Assembly: GCA_964427175.1 (NCBI GenBank)
Contig: CAYRTP010000021.1
Location: forward strand, 1 to 20,893
DNA from: CAMEON01 sp964427175
Lineage (GTDB): Bacteria; Bacillota; Clostridia; Oscillospirales; CAG-272
Length of the DNA stretch: 20,893 bases
Reading direction: 5' to 3'
Shown: piece after piece, positions 7,898 through 13,878 of the stretch
Numbering within the stretch: position 1 is the stretch's first letter
Layout of the letters: every line of letters begins with the position of its first letter
Program-made: the position numbers and the translations under genes
The notes under the pieces: model-generated
What the model saw: only the letters and a program-made list of their open reading frames with translations
Database searches by the model: none
Told to the model about the DNA's origin: nothing

Positions 7898-7936
7898 AGT
7901 ATAGCACGAAATTGTTAAAGTTTTGTTTGCGTTTCT
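7898..7936 (-). promoter_or_regulatory. Promoter and 11-bp direct-repeat operator of the response regulator gene
   Basis: The -10 is TATACT (7903-7898). At the correct distance the -35 is ACAAAA, which is very poor. Directly upstream, in 11-base steps, lie CAATTTCGTGC (7914-7904), CAAAACTTTAA (7925-7915) and AGAAACGCAAA (7936-7926). These fit, less perfectly, the consensus of the repeats at 12502-12534 and 12990-13022 and keep the same register to the -10. OmpR-family regulators commonly bind direct repeats of 10-11 bp spacing, so this is a candidate autoregulatory site. The start should be near 7891, leaving a leader of about 25 bases. Confidence 0.6.
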
Positions 7937-7961
7937 GAGGTTATTTTTGAACATGGGAGAA

Positions 7962-7984
7962 GAACGCCGATCTTGTCGGCGTTC
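7962..7984. terminator. Hairpin downstream of the ABC operon, weak terminator candidate
   Basis: A perfect 9-bp stem (GAACGCCGA, 7962-7970, with 7976-7984) and 5-base loop lies between the end of the ABC transporter operon and the response regulator promoter. On the minus strand it is followed by TTCTCCC, a weak T-rich tail, so termination may be inefficient. Confidence 0.4.
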
Positions 7985-8004
7985 GGGGCGTGTTTGGGGA
8001 GGCG

Positions 8005-8107
8005 GTCATCCTGAGCGGAGCCGCCGTGCGGCGGAGTCGAAGGATCTCTTGGCGGATCGTAGATTCTTCGGCTTCACTCCGCGATGCTCCGTTTCGCTCA
8101 GAATGAC
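8005..8107. repeat. REP-like palindromic element, copy 1
   Basis: The 103-base element begins GTCATCCTGAGCG and ends with its near-perfect complement CGCTCAGAATGAC. Internal palindromic pieces include GCCGCCGTGCGGCGG. Copy 2 at 13732-13835 has the same ends, length and much of the interior (GAGTCGAAGGATCTCTT). Elements beginning TCATCCTGAGCG are, to my knowledge, common intergenic repeats in many bacteria. It carries no gene and sits between two minus-strand transcription units. Confidence 0.85.
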
Positions 8108-8151
8108 TGTTTTGCCGTCGGCCCGTCTGATTGTCTGAACGCCGGGAAAAC

Positions 8152-8964
8152 TCACACCAAGCCGGTCCTCCGCAGGATCACCGTCCCGATCGCGCCCAAG
8201 CCCCAGGCGAACAGGAGGCCGCCCGCCAGGCAGAGTCCCACGTTGAGGAGGGTGGAGGACAAAGGGGTGATCATGGAGACCATCATGAACAGAAGCATTC
8301 CCCCGCCCAGGGAGCCGCAGAGGGCCAGCCAGGCCTTCTGTTTGGCGGCAATGCTGACGGCGGTAAAGATGGAGATGAACACGGGCATGAGGCAGATCTT
8401 GGCCAGCAGACAGCAGAGCAGATTCCCCGCGGTCAGCCCGTGGAGGTCAAAGGACAGCCCCGCGATGGCACCGCCCAGGATGGAGCCCAGGAAGTACAAA
8501 ATCAGCATCAACGCTCCGCAGGTCACTCCCGAGAGGATCTTGGAGATCACGTATTCCCCCCGCTTCGGGCGGACGGTAAAGAGGTTCTTGGCGAATCCGC
8601 TCCGAAAATCCTCCGAGATGAACAGGCAGATGAACACCGCAACCCCCATGAAGGCCATATTGATATTGCACATGGCGAAGACCTCGGTGCCTCCCATGGC
8701 CTCACCCTCGGGGAGGGTCCCCAGGTTCTGCCAGGTGTTCTCGGGACCCTGCATGACGGTTTCTGCCCCCGTTTGCGGATCCACCGACACCGAGCCGTCC
8801 ATCATGGACATCATGACCGTCATGAGGATGGGGGCGCACAGCGCGCAGGCCAACAGGATGTAAAAGAGGCGGGATTTCCACATACGCTTGAAGTCCACCC
8901 GAAGCATTCGCTTGACCCTCGGCCCAAGGCCGAGGCGTTTTTCTTGTGTTGCGTTCATGATCAT
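8152..8964 (-). CDS. ABC-2-type permease, second pair
   Basis: 270 aa. A cytoplasmic start (about 1-28) precedes a first helix at about 32-52. A polar segment of about 50 residues (SVSVDPQTGAETVMQGPENTWQNLG) probably lies outside, followed by about five helices. ISEDFRSGFAKNLFTVRPKRGEYVISKIL is the region typical of bacteriocin- and lantibiotic-immunity permeases. It aligns along its length with the permease at 9876-10718 (VKRMLRVDFKRMW with VKGMLGVDFYRLF), so the two arose by duplication. The ATG at 8964 overlaps the ATPase stop (ATGA). A second ATG at 8958 is 10 bases from AGGAGG and may be the real start. It should form an exporter or protective transporter with the ATPase at 8961-9860; the substrate is unknown. 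Confidence 0.88.
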   Translation of the reverse strand: MIMNATQEKRLGLGPRVKRMLRVDFKRMWKSRLFYILLACALCAPILMTVMMSMMDGSVSVDPQTGAETVMQGPENTWQNLGTLPEGEAMGGTEVFAMCNINMAFMGVAVFICLFISEDFRSGFAKNLFTVRPKRGEYVISKILSGVTCGALMLILYFLGSILGGAIAGLSFDLHGLTAGNLLCCLLAKICLMPVFISIFTAVSIAAKQKAWLALCGSLGGGMLLFMMVSMITPLSSTLLNVGLCLAGGLLFAWGLGAIGTVILRRTGLV

Positions 8965-9860
8965 TTGCCCTCCTTCATCAGATCGATGTAGTATTCCTCC
9001 AGGCCGATCTTGTCGGTCTTGAGCTCGGTCACGGGGAGGCCGTTCTCAAAGAGGTAGGTGACCAGCTCCTCGGGGGTGACGGCATCGTACACGCGGATAT
9101 ATCCCGCCTCGTCGGTCTCCACGCGGGCATATTTGCATCCCAGGAGCGTCTTGGCGCGGTTCATGTCTTCGCTCCGCAGAGCCACGTAGGTACGGCAGTC
9201 CGCGTCCAACTCGGCGGCGGTCATCTCGGCGATCATCTTGCCGTGGCGGATGATGCCGTAGTGGGTGGCTACCTTTTGGAGCTCGCCCAGCAGGTGGGAG
9301 GAGACCAGGATGCTCCGCTCCCCGTCCCGCACGATGTCGCGGAAGACCTCCCGCATGATCCGCATACCGTCGGCATCCAGGCCGTTGAGGGGCTCGTCCA
9401 GCACCAGCAGGGTGGGATCTCCCAGCAGGGCCATGGCGATGCCTACTCTCTGCTTCATGCCCAGAGAGCAGTTTTTGAACTTGTTGCCCGCCGCGCCCTC
9501 CATGCGGACCAGCTTGAGGATGCGGATGACCTCCCGCCTGGCGTTGGGGAGGCCCAGGTTCTCGGCCTGGAGCATCATGTTGTCCCACACCGTCAGGGCG
9601 GGGAAGCACCCGGGGGCTTCGATCAAAACCCCCATCCGACTGCGAACGGCCTCGCCGGTGTGCTCCTTGCCGTACAGCTTGATGGAGCCGCCGCTCTTGG
9701 GAATGAGACCGCAGATCATTTTTTCGGTGGTGGATTTGCCCGAGCCGTTCTCCCCGATGAAGCCGTAGATGGCTCCCGCGGGGACGGTCATGTTCAGGCC
9801 GCAGACGGCCTGCTTAGGACCGAAATTTTTGGATAGTTCCTTGATTTCAATGGCGTTCAT
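8961..9860 (-). CDS. ABC transporter ATPase, BcrA type, second pair
   Basis: 299 aa. Walker A is GENGSGKST (36-44), the signature is CSLGMKQR (131-138), Walker B is LLVLDEP (151-157) with D155 and E156, and the switch His is H189 in SSHLLGEL. All catalytic parts are present, so it should be active. A C-terminal extension of about 80 residues after the ATPase core is usual in the BcrA/lantibiotic-immunity branch. It powers the permease encoded next, with a four-base overlap. It parallels the ATPase at 10715-11641, with motifs at identical residue numbers and a 53-base identical DNA stretch (9721-9773 and 11502-11554) over Walker A. The ATG has GGGAGGT 6 bases upstream. Confidence 0.92.
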   Translation of the reverse strand: MNAIEIKELSKNFGPKQAVCGLNMTVPAGAIYGFIGENGSGKSTTEKMICGLIPKSGGSIKLYGKEHTGEAVRSRMGVLIEAPGCFPALTVWDNMMLQAENLGLPNARREVIRILKLVRMEGAAGNKFKNCSLGMKQRVGIAMALLGDPTLLVLDEPLNGLDADGMRIMREVFRDIVRDGERSILVSSHLLGELQKVATHYGIIRHGKMIAEMTAAELDADCRTYVALRSEDMNRAKTLLGCKYARVETDEAGYIRVYDAVTPEELVTYLFENGLPVTELKTDKIGLEEYYIDLMKEGK

Positions 9861-9875
9861 GTGGATACCTCCCGA

Positions 9876-10718
9876 TCAGTAGACGTCACTGCCCGACAGC
9901 ACCTTGGTGCCGAGGCAGTTGTAGATGAGGGCCCAGGTACAGGACACGGCGACGCAGATGAGCAGGGTCCACAGGTCGCCGGACAGGCTGGCGTTGACCG
10001 ATGCGCCGTACAGGAAGATATTGAGAAAGGCCGTGGGCAGGGACAGGCTCTCCACGATGGAGGCCGCCCCGATGATGAGGATGCCCGTGCCGAAAAAGAA
10101 GGAGGACGCGATGGAGATTCCGAAATATCGGCGGAAAATGACGTTGAGGAAGGTATAGAGGCTGGCCCAGCCCAGGCTCATGACCATTTTGCCCAGAATA
10201 GCCACGATCAGGGAGCCCACGTTGACGGCGGTATCGTAGCCCGCCAAGATCCCGCCCGCGGTGCCGCCGATGAGGTAGGTCAGGCACATACAGGCCATGG
10301 CGAAGGCGCAGACCAGACTCTTGGAGATCATGTAGTCCTGCTTCTTGGGGTGGGTGGTGAACAGCTGCTTGACGTAGCCCGACTTGTAGTCGTGGCCGAT
10401 GAAGATGGACACCATGATGCCGCCGAAGATGAAGACCATATTCATATTGGCGTAGTCGGCAATGGTACGGACCACGTACAGCGACTCGGAGGCGGCGATG
10501 ATCTGCCATACGTTGGCATACAGGGGCTCCATGGTGTTGCCGCTTTGGTCGGGCATCATGGTCATGGCCGAGACCATGGCGGGGATGATGGCGGCGATGG
10601 CCAGGAAGATGTAGAACAGGGGGGTATGGAACAGACGGTAGAAGTCTACGCCCAGCATTCCCTTGACGCGCTCGATCAGGGTGGGGGATTCAAATTTCAG
10701 TTCGGGGGTGGTGTTCAT
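9876..10718 (-). CDS. ABC-2-type permease, first pair
   Basis: 280 aa. A short cytoplasmic N-terminus (ERVKGMLGVDFYRLF) precedes a first helix at about 36-56, an external segment of about 45 residues, and five further hydrophobic segments ending near residue 270. The motif IGHDYKSGYVKQLFTTHPKKQDYMISKSL matches the corresponding region of the permease at 8152-8964. The ATG at 10718 overlaps the upstream ATPase stop by four bases and is preceded by AGGAGGAG, so the pair is translationally coupled. It should be the membrane half of an exporter with that ATPase. Antimicrobial peptide or lipid-active compound efflux is typical of the family, but the substrate is not shown. Confidence 0.88.
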   Translation of the reverse strand: MNTTPELKFESPTLIERVKGMLGVDFYRLFHTPLFYIFLAIAAIIPAMVSAMTMMPDQSGNTMEPLYANVWQIIAASESLYVVRTIADYANMNMVFIFGGIMVSIFIGHDYKSGYVKQLFTTHPKKQDYMISKSLVCAFAMACMCLTYLIGGTAGGILAGYDTAVNVGSLIVAILGKMVMSLGWASLYTFLNVIFRRYFGISIASSFFFGTGILIIGAASIVESLSLPTAFLNIFLYGASVNASLSGDLWTLLICVAVSCTWALIYNCLGTKVLSGSDVY

Positions 10719-11641
10719 GAATTTTCTCCTCCTTGCTCTTGATCGGACTCGGCACGGGACATCAGCTCCACGTAGTATTCCTCCAGGCCGATCTTGTTCT
10801 TGCGGATCTCGCTGACGGGGTGGCGATGCTTCATCAGAAGCGAGACGATCTCGGCGGTATCGTCTGCGTCATAGACCCGCAGATACCCCTCCTCCTCACG
10901 GACGGTGGGGTAGCGGGACTGCAACACCGCCTTGGCCCCCGCCATATCGCGGGTCTTGAGGGAGGTGAACACCCGCGCGCGGCTGTCCATCTCGGCGGCG
11001 GAGAGCTCCATCATCATGCGTCCGCGTCGGATGATGCCGTAGTGGGTGGCGATCTTCTCCAGTTCACCCAGAATGTGGGAGGAGATGAGAACGGTACAGC
11101 CGTACTTGTGGGTGATGTCGGTGAGGATCTCCCGCATGATCCGCATACCGTCGGTGTCCAGGCCGTTGATGGGCTCGTCCAGAATGAGGAGGGCGGGATC
11201 CCCCAAAAGGGCCATAGCGATGCCGATGCGTTGCTTCATGCCCAACGAACAGCTCTTGAAGGGCAGGCGGGCGTTGTCCTCCATGCGGACGATCTCCAGC
11301 ACCCGACGGATCTCGGCATCGGGGTTTCGGAGCCCCAGGTTGATGGTCTGCATGCGCAGGTTCTGATAGACGCTGGAGCCGGGGAAGCACCCCGCGTTCT
11401 CAATAAGGGCACCCACCCGTACCCGTACCCCGGGGTCGGTGTAGTCGCGGCCAAAGAGCCGGATCTCCCCCTCGTCAGGGACCAGGTGGCCGCAGATGAG
11501 CTTTTCGGTGGTGGATTTGCCCGAGCCGTTCTCCCCGATGAAGCCGTAGATGGCCCCCTGCGGGACGGTCATGTGGAGGTGGTCCACGGCGTACATCCCG
11601 CGAAAGCTCTTGGAGAGGTTTCTGATTTCAATTGCGTTCAT
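10715..11641 (-). CDS. ABC transporter ATPase, BcrA type, first pair
   Basis: 308 aa. Walker A is GENGSGKST (36-44), the signature CSLGMKQR (131-138), Walker B LLILDEP (151-157) and the switch His H189 in SSHILGEL. It is closely related to the ATPase at 8961-9860; the long C-terminal part also ends similarly (KIGLEEYYVELM and KIGLEEYYIDLM). The ATG has AAGGAG 7 bases upstream and lies 73 bases after the 108-aa coiled-coil gene, an interval that holds a hairpin but no clear promoter. Four genes in order ATPase, permease, ATPase, permease may encode two transporters or one heteromeric transporter. Confidence 0.92.
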   Translation of the reverse strand: MNAIEIRNLSKSFRGMYAVDHLHMTVPQGAIYGFIGENGSGKSTTEKLICGHLVPDEGEIRLFGRDYTDPGVRVRVGALIENAGCFPGSSVYQNLRMQTINLGLRNPDAEIRRVLEIVRMEDNARLPFKSCSLGMKQRIGIAMALLGDPALLILDEPINGLDTDGMRIMREILTDITHKYGCTVLISSHILGELEKIATHYGIIRRGRMMMELSAAEMDSRARVFTSLKTRDMAGAKAVLQSRYPTVREEEGYLRVYDADDTAEIVSLLMKHRHPVSEIRKNKIGLEEYYVELMSRAESDQEQGGENS

Positions 11642-11677
11642 GGTTTGCTCCTTTTTTCAGATTTCAGACAACCCGAC

Positions 11678-11705
11678 AAGCGAGCCGTAGGAATACGCCT
11701 CGCTT
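11678..11705 (-). other. Intercistronic hairpin between the coiled-coil gene and the first ABC ATPase gene
   Basis: On the minus strand AAGCGAG-G-CGTA pairs with TACG-G-CTCGCTT across a 4-base loop (TTCC) with one G-G mismatch. No T-run follows (GTCGGGTT). It could be an mRNA processing or stability element setting different levels of the upstream and downstream parts of the operon. Leaky termination is the alternative. Confidence 0.5.
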
Positions 11706-11714
11706 GGGAATGGA

Positions 11715-12041
11715 TCACTGTCGGCTCTCGCGGATGCGGGCCTCGGCCTCGGCGCGGCGCTGATTGGCCTCGCTGATCTGCTCGTCGCGCTTGGCCTGCA
11801 TCATGGCCTTGCGGGTGGAGGGTCTGCCCATGGCCTTGGCGGCCTCCCAATTGGCCTTGGATTCGGCCTTGGCGGCGGCGAAGTTGGCCTTATCCACCTG
11901 ATGCTGGGCCTTGGCACTCTCCTTCATGTCCTTGAAGGACTTGCCGAAAAATACGCCCAGGGCGGCGACACCCGCGCCGACTGCCCCAATGACGAGGGGG
12001 GTCTTGCTGTTTCCTGCGGACTTCTTGCTGTGTTTTTTCAT
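11715..12041 (-). CDS. Small membrane-anchored coiled-coil protein
   Basis: 108 aa, family not recognised. A basic N-terminus (MKKHSKKSAGNSK) is followed by one glycine/alanine-rich hydrophobic segment (about 14-33, LVIGAVGAGVAALGVFF). A long charged helix rich in Ala, Lys, Glu and Gln (about 34-108) then looks like a coiled coil. Only one membrane segment is present. The positive N-terminus suggests an inside start, which would put the helix outside, but the positively charged region after the segment makes topology uncertain. The ATG has AAGGAG 7 bases upstream. It is the second gene of the operon that starts with the 2-TM paralog at 12444 and continues into the ABC genes, so it probably belongs to the same envelope response. 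Confidence 0.8.
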   Translation of the reverse strand: MKKHSKKSAGNSKTPLVIGAVGAGVAALGVFFGKSFKDMKESAKAQHQVDKANFAAAKAESKANWEAAKAMGRPSTRKAMMQAKRDEQISEANQRRAEAEARIRESRQ

Positions 12042-12075
12042 GTTGATTCTCCTTTATGTTGTGTTTTATAATGGT

Positions 12076-12444
12076 TTACTTCTGATTCAGGATACTGTCG
12101 CTGAGGCGGACGATCTCGGGGGCGTACTTCTTTTTACGGCTGTTCAGGATGCCCTTGTAGAGGGGATAGTTGACGGCGGCCAGGAGCATACCTACGACAC
12201 CCACGGCGATGCCGGGGATCAGGGCGTCGGCCAGGCCGATCACCGAGCCGATATCGGTCATGACCAGGCTCATGCCTGCGCCCATAACGACGGCGCTGAT
12301 GCTGCCGAAAATATAGGCGAAGACGGCGGCTGGACGCTTGACCTTAGCGTCCAGCTCGCGGAGGGTGTCCAGCTCGGAGGGCTTTCTGTCCTCGTAGCGC
12401 TCGCGGATCTTCTGGGCCTGTGCCTGCTGATTGTTCTGATTCAT
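12076..12444 (-). CDS. Small two-TM membrane protein, paralog 2
   Basis: 122 aa, function unknown. It has IRERYEDRKPSELDTLRELDAKV (13-35), two membrane helices at about 39-63 and 74-97, and a basic tail KKKYAPEIVRLSDSILN. MGAGMSLVMTDIG between the helices matches GIGMSLIMTDLG in the protein at 4789-5208. It is the shortest of the three paralogs, lacking most of the Tyr-Ser-containing N-terminus. It leads the operon that holds the coiled-coil protein and both ABC pairs, under a promoter with four 11-base blocks ahead of the -10. GAGGT precedes the ATG by about 8 bases. Confidence 0.85.
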   Translation of the reverse strand: MNQNNQQAQAQKIRERYEDRKPSELDTLRELDAKVKRPAAVFAYIFGSISAVVMGAGMSLVMTDIGSVIGLADALIPGIAVGVVGMLLAAVNYPLYKGILNSRKKKYAPEIVRLSDSILNQK

Positions 12445-12484
12445 ATTCCATACCTCACTTGTTGTTTTTTGATTTGATGATCAT

Positions 12485-12534
12485 AGTATAACAGACGAAT
12501 GTTTGGGATTCTTTTGCGAAATGTTTGTGTTTTG
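12485..12534 (-). promoter_or_regulatory. Promoter and 11-bp direct-repeat operator of the ABC operon
   Basis: The -10 is TATACT (12490-12485). Upstream on the minus strand, in exact 11-base steps, lie CATTCGTCTGT (12501-12491, degenerate), AGAATCCCAAA (12512-12502), CATTTCGCAAA (12523-12513) and CAAAACACAAA (12534-12524). No good -35 exists. CATTTCGCAAA is identical to a block at 13022-13012. The repeats end exactly at the stop codon of the neighbouring gene. The start should be near 12478, giving a leader of about 35 bases. Confidence 0.65.
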
Positions 12535-12939
12535 TTATTCCTTGGAAATGTTGGTTTCCTTCATGATCTCCTCGGACAGGCGGAGAATCTCGGGAGTCAG
12601 ACGGGTCTTGGCCTTGGCGGCAATGCGTTTGTACACGGGGTAGGCGGGGAGCATCACCGCGGCACCCAAGATGCAAAGCAGGACGGCGAGCCAAGCCGCT
12701 CCCGCCAGCACGTCCAGGCCGAAGCACATCCCGATCCCGAAGATCAAGAACCCCACGATACCTATGGTCAGCGCGGGGATCACGCCTGCCGACTGCACGC
12801 GGCTGTCTAATTTTCGCAGGCGGTCCAGCTTGCTCTCCTTGCGGGGGAGGTACTTGCTTCGGATGGACTCCACTTCCTTGTGGCGGGCCGCCGAGTATTG
12901 GTAGGTGAATGCGGGATGGGGTGGGTTTGTATGTTCCAT
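12535..12939 (-). CDS. Small two-TM membrane protein, paralog 3
   Basis: 134 aa from the ATG at 12939. The open frame continues upstream to 13074, but the -10 box at 12973-12978 lies inside that extension, so the longer start is unlikely. The protein has FTYQYSAARHKEVESIRSKY (11-30), LDRLRKLDSRV (38-48), two membrane helices at about 53-75 and 82-102, YPVYKRI, and the tail RLTPEILRLSEEIMKETN. It is closest in layout to the protein at 4789-5208 (shared Y-x-Y-S-A start and PEILRLSEE tail). Its promoter has three good 11-base blocks. It ends where the operator of the next operon begins, so the units are packed tightly and some read-through is possible. Confidence 0.85.
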   Translation of the reverse strand: MEHTNPPHPAFTYQYSAARHKEVESIRSKYLPRKESKLDRLRKLDSRVQSAGVIPALTIGIVGFLIFGIGMCFGLDVLAGAAWLAVLLCILGAAVMLPAYPVYKRIAAKAKTRLTPEILRLSEEIMKETNISKE

Positions 12940-12972
12940 GACTGAACGTCCTTTCTCTTTTGAACTGGGACT

Positions 12973-13022
12973 ATTATACGATTTAAATTTTTGCGTTTTG
13001 TTTGGGAAATGTTTGCGAAATG
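12973..13022 (-). promoter_or_regulatory. Promoter and 11-bp direct-repeat operator of the 2-TM gene at 12535
   Basis: The -10 is a consensus TATAAT (12978-12973), and the hexamer at -35 is ACAAAA, the same poor sequence as at the response regulator promoter. Upstream on the minus strand, in 11-base steps, are AATTTAAATCG (12989-12979), CAAAACGCAAA (13000-12990), CATTTCCCAAA (13011-13001) and CATTTCGCAAA (13022-13012). This is the clearest of the three repeat arrays in this window. The start should be near 12966, leaving a leader of about 27 bases. Confidence 0.7.
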
Positions 13023-13067
13023 TTAAAATCCACTTTTGTCTATTTTGTAAATTATAGGGAGATTCCC

Positions 13068-13096
13068 TTGACATTCTTGTGCAAAGGGACTATAAT
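13068..13096 (+). promoter_or_regulatory. Consensus promoter of the truncated MATE gene
   Basis: TTGACA (13068-13073), a 17-base spacer and TATAAT (13091-13096) match the sigma-A consensus completely. The small palindrome GGGAGATTCCC (13057-13067) abuts the -35 and could be an operator. It is divergent from the 2-TM promoter, and the 11-bp repeats lie between the two. Confidence 0.8.
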
Positions 13097-13127
13097 AAAT
13101 GCGAAAGAAGGAGGATTTTGGACGGCT

Positions 13128-13742
13128 ATGAATCAGAACGCGGATCAGAAATACAAAAAAATGACCGAAACCCCGGTCCCTCGGTTGATCATCTCCCTGG
13201 GGATCCCCACTACGGTCAGTATGCTCATTACCAATATTTACAATATGGCCGACTCCTATTTCGTCAGCCAGGTATCCCTCAGCGCGGGCGGTGCCACCAG
13301 CGTGGTGTTCGGCATTATGTCCATCCTGCAAGCCTTCGGCTTCATGTTCGGTCACGGGGCGGGGAGCCACATCAGCCGTATGCTGGGAGCCAGGCAGGTG
13401 GATAAGGCCAGTCGGTACGCTTCCACGGGCTTCTTTTGGGCCCTTGCCTGCGGGCTTGTCATCATGACGGGGGGGCTCATCCTCCTGGAGCCCTTGATGC
13501 GGCTGTTGGGCAGTACCGAAACCATCCTGCCCTACGCCATGGACTACGGCTTCTGGATCCTCATCGCCGCCCCCGCCATGACCGCCAGCTGTGTGCTCAA
13601 CAACATCCTGCGCTACGAGGGTATGGCGACCTCGGATTCAAGGTTCCTAGTTATAAATAGTACAAGACATCAAAAAGCCTCGGCAGAGAATGGATTTCTG
13701 CCGAGGCTGTATTTTTTGAAAAACGATCAACGGTCATCCTGA
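13128..13742 (+). pseudogene. Truncated MATE-family efflux pump gene
   Basis: From ATG 13128 the product is a MATE N-terminus: KMTETPVPRLIISLGIPTTVSMLITNIYNMADSYFV, then GHGAGSHISRMLGARQVDKA and NNILRYEGMAT. This covers about 170 residues of the usual 440-460, roughly the first five helices. After about 13636 the frame continues 35 codons into unrelated sequence and stops at 13742. Nothing like the second half follows: a terminator and a REP-like palindrome come next. AGGAGG is 13 bases before the ATG, rather far. Intact MATE proteins export cationic drugs using Na+ or H+ gradients; this fragment should not transport. Deletion or recombination at the repeat is the likely cause, and an assembly join here is possible. 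Confidence 0.85.
13676..13717. terminator. Bidirectional rho-independent terminator
   Basis: A 12-bp perfect stem (13676-13687 with 13697-13708) with a 9-base loop is followed by a T-run on the plus strand (13712-13717) and preceded by an A-run (13672-13676) that gives a T-run on the minus strand. It can end transcription from the MATE promoter and from the glucokinase gene. Confidence 0.85.
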
Positions 13743-13835
13743 GCGGAGCCGCAACGTGGCGGAGTCGAAGGATCTCTTAGTGAGGGGGATCCTTCGACTT
13801 CGCGGTGCTTTGCACACGCTTCGCTCAGGATGACC
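13732..13835. repeat. REP-like palindromic element, copy 2
   Basis: The 104-base element has perfect 14-bp inverted ends (GGTCATCCTGAGCG at 13732-13745 and its complement at 13822-13835) and a further internal pairing of GGATC/CTTCGA segments. It belongs to the same family as 8005-8107, is located just past the truncated MATE gene, and ends 44 bases from the glucokinase stop. Confidence 0.85.
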
Positions 13836-13878
13836 ACCCTGTAAGTCTCGCTTCGCTCCGTTCAGGAAGACGACTGAA

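Noticed and set aside
12940..13074. Longer N-terminus for the 2-TM gene at 12535
   Set aside because: The extension contains the -10 box and the operator repeats; the ATG at 12939 lies at a normal distance from the inferred transcript start and the product then aligns with its paralog.
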